NCBI RefSeq assembly: GCF_900103285.1
Contig: NZ_FNGS01000002.1
Span: forward strand, 474,064 to 538,063
DNA length: 64,000 nucleotides
DNA from: Siphonobacter aquaeclarae
GTDB lineage: Bacteria > Bacteroidota > Bacteroidia > Cytophagales > Spirosomataceae
Direction: 5' to 3'
Shown here: in pieces, positions 44,249 through 51,746 of the stretch
Numbering within the stretch: position 1 is the first letter of the stretch
Layout: each line of letters starts with the position of its first letter
The notes under the pieces: generated by a model
What the model saw: only the letters and a program-made list of their open reading frames with translations
The model's database searches: none
Told to the model about the DNA's origin: nothing
Made by a program: the position numbers and the translations under genes

Positions 44249-44968
44249 CTAGATCTGGTCGTAGTGGGCGATAAGTTGGGTGAGGGCCTCTTCCCAGTTG
44301 TCCCGGAAAGGCAGCTTGCGCAGGTATTTCCGCAACTCCCGCTTTTTTTCCGGGAATGCCGCCCAGATCGCTTTCCGGTTTTTGACGGAGAGGTATTTGC
44401 CGTCCTTCCGGACGAAGTAGGAGTCTTTTTCAGTGTAGATGATGTTGACCCGCTGTTCGGAAAGGTCTTCCCGGCGTTCTTTCATCCGTTTGCAGTACAG
44501 CGGCGTTTTTCCTTCGTACAATACCTCGTAAAATCCGGGCCGGATGTCTTTTTCCAGCCGGACAAAACGGTGGGTACCGATGCGGAACGAACTGACGCCG
44601 ATGCCGGGGAGAATCAGCCGCTGATAGCCGCTGGAATACCGGACAACGACCAGGTCCCGGTAAATGTCGTATACAAGGGGAACGTCGTTGTAAAGCCCGC
44701 CGTCGAAGGTCAGGGAAGCCGGCTGCCAGTCCATCGACTCAAAAAACTGGTGGCCGGTCGGACGGAATTCCATGACGGTGTATTCCCGCCCGTTGTAAAA
44801 AGCTGCTGAAGCGGCCGTCGCCTTTCGGTAGAGGTCTACGACGGGGCCTGCGGCAGGCGGTCCTGCGGCAGGATCGCCTGCCGCAGGCGGTCCCGGGTCC
44901 TGGGCGAACGCCTGTCCGGCCAGCAGGAGTATTCCCGCTGCCTGTAAGAGGTATCGTGGAGTCGGCAT
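44249..44968 (-). CDS. Secreted protein with Pro/Ala repeat, first gene of the receptor operon
   Basis: 239 residues from ATG 44968. The signal peptide ([20 protein letters not shown]) is followed by a GPPAAGDPAAGPPAAGP stretch, then a domain without known family (EYTVMEFRPTGHQFFESMDW, IRPGFYEVLYEGKTPLYCKR, ending WEEALTQLIAHYDQI). The repeat is encoded by three copies of an 11-base CCTGC/GGCAGG palindromic unit near 44848-44892. The stop abuts the receptor ATG, so it is translated with it. It could be a periplasmic partner of the STN receptor. Confidence 0.78.
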   Translation of the reverse strand: MPTPRYLLQAAGILLLAGQAFAQDPGPPAAGDPAAGPPAAGPVVDLYRKATAASAAFYNGREYTVMEFRPTGHQFFESMDWQPASLTFDGGLYNDVPLVYDIYRDLVVVRYSSGYQRLILPGIGVSSFRIGTHRFVRLEKDIRPGFYEVLYEGKTPLYCKRMKERREDLSEQRVNIIYTEKDSYFVRKDGKYLSVKNRKAIWAAFPEKKRELRKYLRKLPFRDNWEEALTQLIAHYDQI

Positions 44969-45318
44969 AGAGGTACAGTGATACGATCGGGTGTTCGGGT
45001 TTTCGACAACCAAGGTAGAACTTTATACTGCTATTTTGCCAATGCCAAAAAGGAATGCGATTGAAACAGCCTTTTCTGCGACGTTTTTTCGGATGATCCG
45101 ACGGGTTACAGACACTATTCTATTCCGGAAGGTTGGAGACCGGCATGGCCGTTTTTTTGCCGCTTCTTTCCTGTTCTTCCTTCTTTTTTGTCACTCGTCG
45201 AAAAAATCGGATTTTCTGCCGGACCAGCTTCATTTTTGGGAAAGGAGTACCTGCCGGAGACCGTACTTTTCCGCGATTCTGTATCTTTCGGGTAAACATT
45301 TATTCCTGCTGCAATTCC
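44969..45318. other. Divergent intergenic region with promoters, no gene seen
   Basis: 350 bases between the receptor operon (minus) and a plus-strand gene. It holds a minus -7 box at 45010-45017 and a plus -7 box TATCTTTC at 45282-45289, 30 bases before ATG 45319. The plus-strand frame from 45133 is open through the region but lacks a protein-like sequence. Confidence 0.5.
45010..45017 (-). promoter_or_regulatory. -7 box of the TonB-receptor operon
   Basis: TACCTTGG on the minus strand with a TTGG 21 bases upstream, 42 bases before ATG 44968. Close to but not exactly the consensus. Confidence 0.45.
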
Positions 45319-45717
45319 ATGCACCTGAACGTCACGCCGCCTGAAGGCCAACCGGTTTACGAAGGAGAGATCGCCTCTTACTGGTTTGAAGACGGCATAC
45401 TTGTCTCTCTTTCAAAAAGTATCCGGCGGACGGTTCCGCTGATTGCCGGTAACGTCGCGTTTGTAAAAGAACTGACCGGAGGCAAACCCGTTCCCCTGCT
45501 GATTTACCTGAGCAAATCACCGGTACCGGACAAGGAAACCCGGGCGTTTTCAACCACCCAGCTTCCTGTTATTTACTCGGCGATGGCCATGGTTTCACCG
45601 CCGGGATTATCCCGGTTTATCATGAACCTGCTGTTCCGTTTTCAATCACCACCCATTCCGATGAAATCGTTCCCTGATGTGGACGAGGCGAAGGCATGGC
45701 TGCAACAGTTTAAATAG
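45319..45717 (+). CDS. STAS/SpoIIAA-like small protein
   Basis: 132 residues from ATG 45319. The pattern GEIASYWFEDGILVSLSKS, LLIYLSKSPVPDKETRAF and a final MKSFPDVDEAKAWLQQFK fits a small cytoplasmic alpha/beta domain of the SpoIIAA/STAS-like kind found alone in Bacteroidota. The role is unknown. The -7 box TATCTTTC (45282) supports this start. It is followed by a membrane protein gene 30 bases on. Confidence 0.7.
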   Translation: MHLNVTPPEGQPVYEGEIASYWFEDGILVSLSKSIRRTVPLIAGNVAFVKELTGGKPVPLLIYLSKSPVPDKETRAFSTTQLPVIYSAMAMVSPPGLSRFIMNLLFRFQSPPIPMKSFPDVDEAKAWLQQFK

Positions 45718-45747
45718 ACTTTTCAACGACTTCAACCAATCTATTCC

Positions 45748-46005
45748 ATGAATCTCCTCATCTCCCTCCTCGTCGGCGCGATAGCCGGATGGCTCGCCGA
45801 CAAATTGTTTTCCCGCTTTTCCTTTTCCCTGATCGTGCAGTTGCTGCTCGGTATTGTGGGCGGCTGGGTGGGCGGCTGGCTCCTGGGCGACGACCTCGAA
45901 GTCGTCCTCGGCCTCCCTTCCATTCTCTCCCGCATCCTGACGGCTTTCCTCGGCGCGATCCTGATCCTGTTTATCGCCGGGCTGATCAAGGGAAAGGCGA
46001 AGTAG
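45748..46005 (+). CDS. GlsB/YeaQ/YmgE family membrane protein
   Basis: 85 residues with three membrane segments separated by glycine-rich turns (LISLLVGAIAGWLADKLF, LLLGIVGGWVGGWLLGDD, ILTAFLGAILILFIAGLIKG). This matches the small stress-linked 'transglycosylase-associated' family of the inner membrane. That historical name does not prove enzyme activity. It ends just before a very strong terminator. Confidence 0.88.
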   Translation: MNLLISLLVGAIAGWLADKLFSRFSFSLIVQLLLGIVGGWVGGWLLGDDLEVVLGLPSILSRILTAFLGAILILFIAGLIKGKAK

Positions 46006-46016
46006 TACTTTTCGCA

Positions 46017-46061
46017 AAAGCAGAAAGAGGCGCTCCGGTTCGGAGCGCCTCTTTCTGCTTT
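46017..46061. terminator. Bidirectional terminator, 21 bp perfect stem
   Basis: The arms 46017-46037 and 46041-46061 are perfect complements around GTT, with AAA and TTT ends. They lie between convergent genes. Confidence 0.93.
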
Positions 46062-46074
46062 GCGTTTTTCGGGG

Positions 46075-46548
46075 TTAGTCTCCATCGTAGGCGCGCTGGA
46101 GGGCCGCCATGTCAATTTTGTCCATTTGCAGCATAGCCTGCATCACCCGGCCGGAGCGGGATGGATCGGCATCGTATAACAGCTTGCCGAGCAGCGTCGG
46201 GATGATCTGCCAGGAAATACCGAAGGGATCGACCAGCCAGCCGCAGCGGTCTTTCCGGCCGCCGGCCGACAGCTTTTCCCAGAGTTCATCTACCTCCTCC
46301 TGGGTTTCGCAATTCACAAAGAAGGAAATGGCAGGCGTAAACCGGAACTGCGGCCCGGCGTTGAGGGCCATGAACTCCTGCCCTTCGATTTCAAAGGTTC
46401 CGGTCATGACCTGCCCGGCTTTTCCGGGAACATCGTCTCCGTACCGGTGTACGCTTTTGATATGCGCATTTTTGAAGACGGACAGGTAGAAGTTCATGGC
46501 TTCTTCGGCTTTGTCGTCGAACCAGAGAAAAGGCGTGATTTTTTGCAT
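46075..46548 (-). CDS. VOC-fold protein, PhnB/3-demethylubiquinone methyltransferase-like
   Basis: 157 residues from ATG 46548 (MQKITPFLWFDDKAEEAMNF). The family shows KITPFLWFDDKAEEA, FYLSVFKNAHI and the C-terminal CGWLVDPFGISWQIIP. Despite the database label, PhnB-like proteins are VOC dimers of unknown activity, not methyltransferases. Probably the last gene after the DNA-metabolism-like gene at 46642. Confidence 0.88.
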   Translation of the reverse strand: MQKITPFLWFDDKAEEAMNFYLSVFKNAHIKSVHRYGDDVPGKAGQVMTGTFEIEGQEFMALNAGPQFRFTPAISFFVNCETQEEVDELWEKLSAGGRKDRCGWLVDPFGISWQIIPTLLGKLLYDADPSRSGRVMQAMLQMDKIDMAALQRAYDGD

Positions 46549-46641
46549 GGTTGTGTTTGCTTTGTTTGGATGAAGCAAACTTACCGGGAATGTTCTCACG
46601 CATAAATCCCTGATTCCGACAATAAAAGGGGTGATTTGCGC

Positions 46642-47358
46642 CTAGGCCTCTTCCTGCATTTCGGCGAGGTAACTCCAGAACCGCTGCGGGAGATTTTTCA
46701 CCGCCAGGGAGCCTTGAAACGACCTATTTCCGAGATACGTCTGCCAGATCGCCGTGAAGGCTTCGGTACGCGCTCCGCCTTCTCCGGCCGGTTCCAGCCG
46801 AAACAGCTTCACTGACTTTTTATCGTAATACAGCCCGTAATTTCGGCGGATGTCGTAAATGATCCATGTATGATGTGCGTACCGGCCCGAGAAATGCCGG
46901 GCCAGCAGGGGCAGGACGTTGAACCGGGGATTGACTGTCGCATACAGTACCCCGTCTCCGCTTTGCTGAAAACGGACGTGCGCCTCGGTCTGGTGCATTT
47001 CGCGTTCGATGCGCGACGCAATCTGCCGCACATACAGGACGTCGTCGTGACTGTAGTTTTTCTCTGCACCGGGAACTTCACTGAATACGTACAGCGCATA
47101 GCCAAACAGGTGTACCGGGCTTTCGGATAATTCCGACAAAAACGTACAGCAAAAAGCTCTCCAGCCGGCGGCCGACAGGCGCTGCCGCAAACCCGACGCC
47201 ACCCGTTGCGCTTTTTCGGCGTCCCGGCGGACCACGTGCACTTTTCCCGGAGCGCTTGTTCCGGTCTGAATCCGGATAGGCCCCGGATTCCGGGCATACC
47301 AGTCAAAAATCAGGGTCAGAAACCCTTCCAGACTTCCGTCAAACAGGTACGTTTCCAT
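46642..47358 (-). CDS. Putative DNA metabolism protein (TIGR03915/DUF4130 family)
   Basis: 238 residues from ATG 47358. The opening METYLFDGSLEGFLTLIFDW, FSGRYAHHTWIIYDIRRNYG and the final LPQRFWSYLAEMQEEA are typical of TIGR03915. That family is usually encoded next to a radical-SAM partner (TIGR03916) and suspected in DNA repair or modification. Here the partner is absent from the flanking genes. A possible promoter (TTTG...TACTTAGA) lies upstream near 47400-47430. Confidence 0.82.
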   Translation of the reverse strand: METYLFDGSLEGFLTLIFDWYARNPGPIRIQTGTSAPGKVHVVRRDAEKAQRVASGLRQRLSAAGWRAFCCTFLSELSESPVHLFGYALYVFSEVPGAEKNYSHDDVLYVRQIASRIEREMHQTEAHVRFQQSGDGVLYATVNPRFNVLPLLARHFSGRYAHHTWIIYDIRRNYGLYYDKKSVKLFRLEPAGEGGARTEAFTAIWQTYLGNRSFQGSLAVKNLPQRFWSYLAEMQEEA

Positions 47359-47487
47359 GGGTGACAACAGGAGAGGCGAAGCGCGGGGAGATTCTCCGGC
47401 AATTCTTCATTTGTCTAAGTATCTTAATCAATCCGATACAAATATCTACGATTTTTGATCAATAATTAGAACAAATGGCTGTAAAAA

Positions 47488-48255
47488 TTATTCTACAGGT
47501 ATATTTTGTCTCCGTTTTTCACTCATTCTTTCGCCCGACCGTTCCGCTGTTTTCGACCCATACAAACCGGTTGCGCATCCGCCGAAATACGAAATCTCCT
47601 CTGTATCAAGACCTGCCTCACGAAAGCGGCCTGTTACCTGCGATACCGACCCGAACCGCGACGTATACCGCCAGAGCATGCGGTACTCCGTCGGATTGCC
47701 GAGAAACAGCCAGCCGAGTACCGGGATTACCTTCCCCAGGTAAAATCCATAGAAAAACCGAAGCGCGGCATTATCGGGCCGGGATACCTCGATAAACGCA
47801 AACCGCCCCCCCGGCTTCAGAATCCGGCGTACTTCTCCCGCCAGCCGGTCCAGCTGTTCGGGACTGAAAGTTTTCAGGCCGAATGCGCAGGTCACGACAT
47901 CGTAATAGCCGGACGGAAGACTACTCTCCAGCACATCCTCGTTCCGGAGCAGTATCTGCCCGCCAAACCGCCGGAGGTTTTTCTCCTCTGCCTTTTTGAG
48001 CATTTCATCCGAAAAATCAAGCGCGGTAAAACGGGCCTCCGGAAACCGGCGGCGAACGCCCTCCCAGGTCTCGCCCATCCCGGTCAGCAGGTCGATTACC
48101 TCCAGCGGGCCGCCCGTGGCAGGTATATGCCGGAGAAACTGCCGCCTCCAGCGCAGCGAAAAGCCGAAAGAGGTAATGTAGTTCATGCGTTCATAGGAAC
48201 CGGACATCCGGTCGAAGAGCTCCCGGACGAACGCGGGCTGGTACATAGCATCCAT
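47488..48255 (-). CDS. Class I SAM methyltransferase, UbiE/MenG-like
   Basis: 255 residues from ATG 48255; the frame extends to a TTG at 48288 that overlaps a TATTTTGC -7 box. The SAM-binding motif I is VIDLLTGMGETWEGV, with ALDFSDEM after it. The family-typical RELFDRMSGSYERMNYITSF and VRRILKPGGRFAFIEVSRPD resemble menaquinone/ubiquinone C-methylases. The normal G-x-G is present as LTGMGE. The C-terminal 25 residues are charged and unrelated to the family. Not linked to other menaquinone genes. Confidence 0.82.
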   Translation of the reverse strand: MDAMYQPAFVRELFDRMSGSYERMNYITSFGFSLRWRRQFLRHIPATGGPLEVIDLLTGMGETWEGVRRRFPEARFTALDFSDEMLKKAEEKNLRRFGGQILLRNEDVLESSLPSGYYDVVTCAFGLKTFSPEQLDRLAGEVRRILKPGGRFAFIEVSRPDNAALRFFYGFYLGKVIPVLGWLFLGNPTEYRMLWRYTSRFGSVSQVTGRFREAGLDTEEISYFGGCATGLYGSKTAERSGERMSEKRRQNIPVE

Positions 48256-48312
48256 AAAGGTCTGTCGGATTGGATCAGAAGCCTGCAAAATAGCATCGAT
48301 CAGCCGGAAACA

Positions 48313-48343
48313 GTAATCCCCGGCCGTTTTGGCCGGGGATTAC
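48313..48343 (-). terminator. Terminator of the fructan operon
   Basis: GTAATCCCCGGCC pairs with its 13-base complement around GTTTT, just after the GH32 stop on the minus strand. The tail is only moderately T-rich. Confidence 0.8.
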
Positions 48344-48362
48344 AAATCTGAGAATTACTGGA

Positions 48363-49889
48363 CTACCGTAACTGCTTCACTACCACATTCTTAAACACCG
48401 CCTTCCCTCCTTTTCCGAAAAGCGATACCGGCTCTCCGGGTTTTTCGGGGAAGATGTGCTCCGTCAGGACCGCTTCTCCGCCGTTGAGGTAGATTTCCAG
48501 GAGAGAAGCATCCCGGACGACCCGCACCGATACCGGTCCTTTGCCTACCGGCGCGGCATCTGCGCTCGGGAAGGCTTTGTGAAACGACACGTTTCCGGAA
48601 TGCCGGCGATCAAGCTCCACGCTGCCGCTCTTCACCCGGAGGATTGTTTCCTGCTCCCCGTTTTTGTCGAGTACCAGGCCGGCTTCTCCACCGGCAGGGT
48701 CTACCGTGAAGGAGATATCGAGCCTGTCGCCCGTAGCCTTCGGCAGCGCCTTTGTCTCATCCTTAAGGGAAACTGACGCCAGCTTCTCCACCGTTTCCTG
48801 CCGCACGCCCGTCAAAACCGGCTCCTGCACCAGCACCAAACCACCCGGGGTACGTTTGAGCGATACTTCGCGGGCGAGGGTCATGCTGCCGCGGAACGGG
48901 CTCGTCGGGACTTTCCCGGCGTACTCCCAGTTGAGTGCCCAACCCAGAATCAGGGGTTTCGGACGCGATTTGGGGCGGTGGTTGAATTCAATAGCTGCGT
49001 AAAAGTCCTTGCCCCAGTCGAGTACGTTGCCAAACGCCGGCGATCCGGGGTTCGGGTTATCCTTATCGGCCCGGAAGGTTTTTCCGTCAAACTCACCGAC
49101 AAAATACTGCATTCCGACATACCCCGGCGTCCGGTGCCCGGACGATACCAGCAGTACCCATTTCTCTTTTCCCTTTTCGTTTGTGACAGGCGCCTTAAAC
49201 AGCGCCGGGCACTCCCAGATCTTGGTTATGTCTCCCTGCGGCCCGAACTCGCCGGTTTTGTTCCATTTTTTCAGGTCGGGAGATTCATAAAAGTAAATCT
49301 GATGCTTGTCCGGCTTGGCGACGGCCATGACCCACTTCTTTTCCGGCTCGTACCACGAAACGTTCGGGTCCCGGAAGGTCGGGGTATTGAGCGTCAGGAC
49401 GGGGTTACCGGAGTACTGCTGCCAGGTACGCCCCTTGTCGGCGCTGAAGGCCAGGTTCTGCTGCTGGAGGAGTTCTTCGCCCTTGGCGTGGATATGGCCG
49501 GTGTAGATGGCTACCAGGCAATCTTTTGTACCAGACGGGCACAGGCCGCTTTTATTCCCGGCATCGACGACGGCGCTGCCGGAAAATATCATCGTTTCGC
49601 TCTTTCCGTCGGGGTTCGGAAACTCGGGTAATGCCAGCGGCAGGTGCTCCCAGTGCGTCAGGTCTTTGCTGACGGCGTGCCCCCAGCTCATGTGTCCCCA
49701 GGTATCACCTAAGGGATTGTACTGGTAAAAGATGTGGTACTCGCCATCGAGATAGACCAGCCCGTTCGGGTCGTTGGTCCAGTTTTTCTCCGGAGCGAAG
49801 TGAAAAGACGGGCGGTACTTTTCCGCCGTCTGCGCCATCCCGGCCTGCGTAAGCAGGAGAAGGGCAGCAGCGAGGGGGAGTTTTTTCAT
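48363..49889 (-). CDS. GH32 fructanase (levanase/inulinase/exo-fructosidase type)
   Basis: 508 residues with signal peptide (MKKLPLAAALLLLTQAGMAQ). The GH32 catalytic residues are visible: nucleophile Asp40 in WTNDPNGLVY, the RDP motif in FRDPNVSWY and the acid/base Glu in WECPALFKAP. A C-terminal beta-sandwich (from about residue 350) ends in VSLFGKGGKAVFKNVVVKQ. A type I signal peptide without lipobox suggests a periplasmic enzyme cutting imported fructo-oligosaccharides or sucrose to fructose. Last gene of the fructan locus, downstream of SusD and a heptamer array. Confidence 0.94.
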   Translation of the reverse strand: MKKLPLAAALLLLTQAGMAQTAEKYRPSFHFAPEKNWTNDPNGLVYLDGEYHIFYQYNPLGDTWGHMSWGHAVSKDLTHWEHLPLALPEFPNPDGKSETMIFSGSAVVDAGNKSGLCPSGTKDCLVAIYTGHIHAKGEELLQQQNLAFSADKGRTWQQYSGNPVLTLNTPTFRDPNVSWYEPEKKWVMAVAKPDKHQIYFYESPDLKKWNKTGEFGPQGDITKIWECPALFKAPVTNEKGKEKWVLLVSSGHRTPGYVGMQYFVGEFDGKTFRADKDNPNPGSPAFGNVLDWGKDFYAAIEFNHRPKSRPKPLILGWALNWEYAGKVPTSPFRGSMTLAREVSLKRTPGGLVLVQEPVLTGVRQETVEKLASVSLKDETKALPKATGDRLDISFTVDPAGGEAGLVLDKNGEQETILRVKSGSVELDRRHSGNVSFHKAFPSADAAPVGKGPVSVRVVRDASLLEIYLNGGEAVLTEHIFPEKPGEPVSLFGKGGKAVFKNVVVKQLR

Positions 49890-49923
49890 GGGTTTGAGAG
49901 GGGTTTCTGGATGGAAGCGTTTT

Positions 49924-50022
49924 CAGTCTTCAGTCTTCAGTCTTCAGTTTTCGGTTTTCAGTTTTCGGTTTTCAGTTTACAGTCCGGCTAACTGAAAACT
50001 GTAAACCGAAAACCGAAAACTG
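49924..50022. repeat. Heptamer array with inverted arm inside the fructan operon
   Basis: Eight consecutive 7-base units run from 49924 to 49979 (CAGTCTT three times, CAGTTTT, CGGTTTT, CAGTTTT, CGGTTTT, CAGTTTA). After a spacer, the reverse complement recurs at 49991-50022. The part 49959-49983 pairs with 49998-50022 in 24 of 25 positions, with a 14-base loop. The words CGGTTTT and CAGTTTT also occur in the large inverted repeat at 13594-14029. It lies between the susD and GH32 coding regions. Confidence 0.88.
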
Positions 50023-50026
50023 CTTT

Positions 50027-51742
50027 TCAATATCCCGGATTCTGCTGATACAACCCCTTCGTAAACGTGATTTCGCGTTGGGGGATCGGGAGGTACTCAT
50101 CGCGGCCGGCGGTGAAGCGTGCGCCGTTCAGGAATCCGTGCCGGGTTTTCTCCTTGTCAAGGTAGGCGTTGAGTGTTTCGGCTGCAATACCCCAGCGGAC
50201 GAGGTCAAAAAACCGCGGTCCTTCCGTTGCGAACTCCAGCCGGCGCTCCCATTGCAGCGCCTTACGGGCATATGCCTGGGTCCAGCCGGTTGAGGTATAG
50301 GATTTGATGAGGTATTTCGACGGGTCCGTACCGTCGGCCTTTTTGGTCCGGCCGGTGCTGCCTGCCGCCCGCTCCCGCAGCTTGTTGATCAGCGGAAGCG
50401 CCAGGTCCTGCTGACCAAGCTCAATGTACGCCTCTGCCTGCCAGAGCAGTACGTCGGCATACCGGATGACGTCGATGTTTTTGGCCGTTCCCATAAACGG
50501 TCCCTGCTTTTTGTAGGCCGAGCTGGTAGCCAGCTGCTGGGATTTCATCGTCTGAAAGTATCCGTATACCCCCGGATCACGTACCCAGGCATTGCTGAAG
50601 GGCAGTGCCGCGTTGTACTTGTACGGATGGCCGTCGATTCCGATGGTATGGTCTACCCGGGGATCTACCGTCGCCGTTTTGAAGTCAATTTCTCCATTGT
50701 TAAAAGTATCGAACTTCGGCAGGCCGTTTGCATCCGTTCCGAACGCGTTCGCCAGGTTTTGCGACGGCTGGTGGAATCCGCAGCAACCGTACTGTGGCGC
50801 GCCGTGGGGGTAGTTCAGGCCGTCTTCGGTATTGACGCGGCCGAGCGTCGTACCGTCGTTGATCGAAAACTGGATGGCAAAAACGGACTCTTTTCCATTA
50901 TCAAATTCCGGCAGGAAGTTCTGCGCAAAATCCGGGTGCAGGTCGTACTTGCCGGAGCTGATGACCTGTTGAGTCAGCGTCACGACTTCCTGAAGGCGGG
51001 TTTTGTTGATATTCACGACTTTATGCTTGTCGTCCTGCTCGTACGCTTGAAACAGGCGGGTTTTGGCGAGGTATGCCGCCGCTGAGAGCTTATTGGCCCG
51101 GCCAACCTGCGTCTGCGAAGCGGGCAGGTTATCCACCGCAAACTGAAAATCATCGCCGATTTTGTTCCAGAGCTGGTCGTTGCCGAGCTGCCGGTTGGAC
51201 GTTGCCAGGATCTGGTCGTTCGTCAGCGTCTCATCTACATACGGAATCGCCCCGAAGAGCATTTTCAGCATGAAATGGGCATGCCCGCGCAGAAAGCGAA
51301 GCTCAGCCTGGCGGATTTTCTTATTGGGGAAGGCCGTCTCGGTCAGGTTGTTGATCGAGCGCAGGCCTACATTCGCCCGGGAAATAGCCTTGTAATAGTT
51401 TTCCCAGGTGTAGGGATGGTAAAACCCGCCACCCTGCTGCGGCTGCGTGAGGTTATACTGCTCGTAAAAGTTAATATCCTGCAAATCAGCAACGCCGCCG
51501 CCGCCCTTGTAGGCGTCGTCCGAGCGCACACTCCCGTACACCCACATGCTGGCGATGGGGCCGATCATGTCGCCGTTGCCGATACCGGCATAGGCGGCGG
51601 TGACGAGGGCTTCGGCGTTGGCGGCGGAAGTAACGTTGTCGGACGACAGCGTACCCTTCGGTTCATAGTCAAGAAAATTGCTGCACGAGGTCACGGTCAG
51701 GACGGCGGCCAGCGGAAGTAGCGTATGGAATATCTTTTTCAT
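50027..51742 (-). CDS. SusD/RagB outer-membrane glycan-binding lipoprotein
   Basis: 571 residues. The lipobox is VTSCSNFLDYEPKG. The alpha-helical TPR-like core is seen in YKAISRANVGLRSINNLTET and RQAELRFLRGHAHFMLKMLF. The C-terminal RKALQWERRLEFATEGPRFF (then DLVRWG) is the standard SusD ending. It binds the glycan at the cell surface and caps the SusC barrel. The susC stop is five bases upstream of its ATG. Fructan is inferred from the GH32 and fructokinase neighbours. Confidence 0.95.
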   Translation of the reverse strand: MKKIFHTLLPLAAVLTVTSCSNFLDYEPKGTLSSDNVTSAANAEALVTAAYAGIGNGDMIGPIASMWVYGSVRSDDAYKGGGGVADLQDINFYEQYNLTQPQQGGGFYHPYTWENYYKAISRANVGLRSINNLTETAFPNKKIRQAELRFLRGHAHFMLKMLFGAIPYVDETLTNDQILATSNRQLGNDQLWNKIGDDFQFAVDNLPASQTQVGRANKLSAAAYLAKTRLFQAYEQDDKHKVVNINKTRLQEVVTLTQQVISSGKYDLHPDFAQNFLPEFDNGKESVFAIQFSINDGTTLGRVNTEDGLNYPHGAPQYGCCGFHQPSQNLANAFGTDANGLPKFDTFNNGEIDFKTATVDPRVDHTIGIDGHPYKYNAALPFSNAWVRDPGVYGYFQTMKSQQLATSSAYKKQGPFMGTAKNIDVIRYADVLLWQAEAYIELGQQDLALPLINKLRERAAGSTGRTKKADGTDPSKYLIKSYTSTGWTQAYARKALQWERRLEFATEGPRFFDLVRWGIAAETLNAYLDKEKTRHGFLNGARFTAGRDEYLPIPQREITFTKGLYQQNPGY

Positions 51743-51746
51743 CGGT

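Noticed and set aside
42944-44809. 621-residue plus-strand open frame
   Set aside because: It lies opposite the STN TonB receptor and the gene before it. The sequence is Arg/Pro/Val-rich and low-complexity in character, and the minus-strand genes have full domain support.
45133-45318. N-terminal extension of the STAS-like gene
   Set aside because: The translated part is Phe/Arg/Cys-rich without domain character, and a -7 box at 45282 lies just before ATG 45319.
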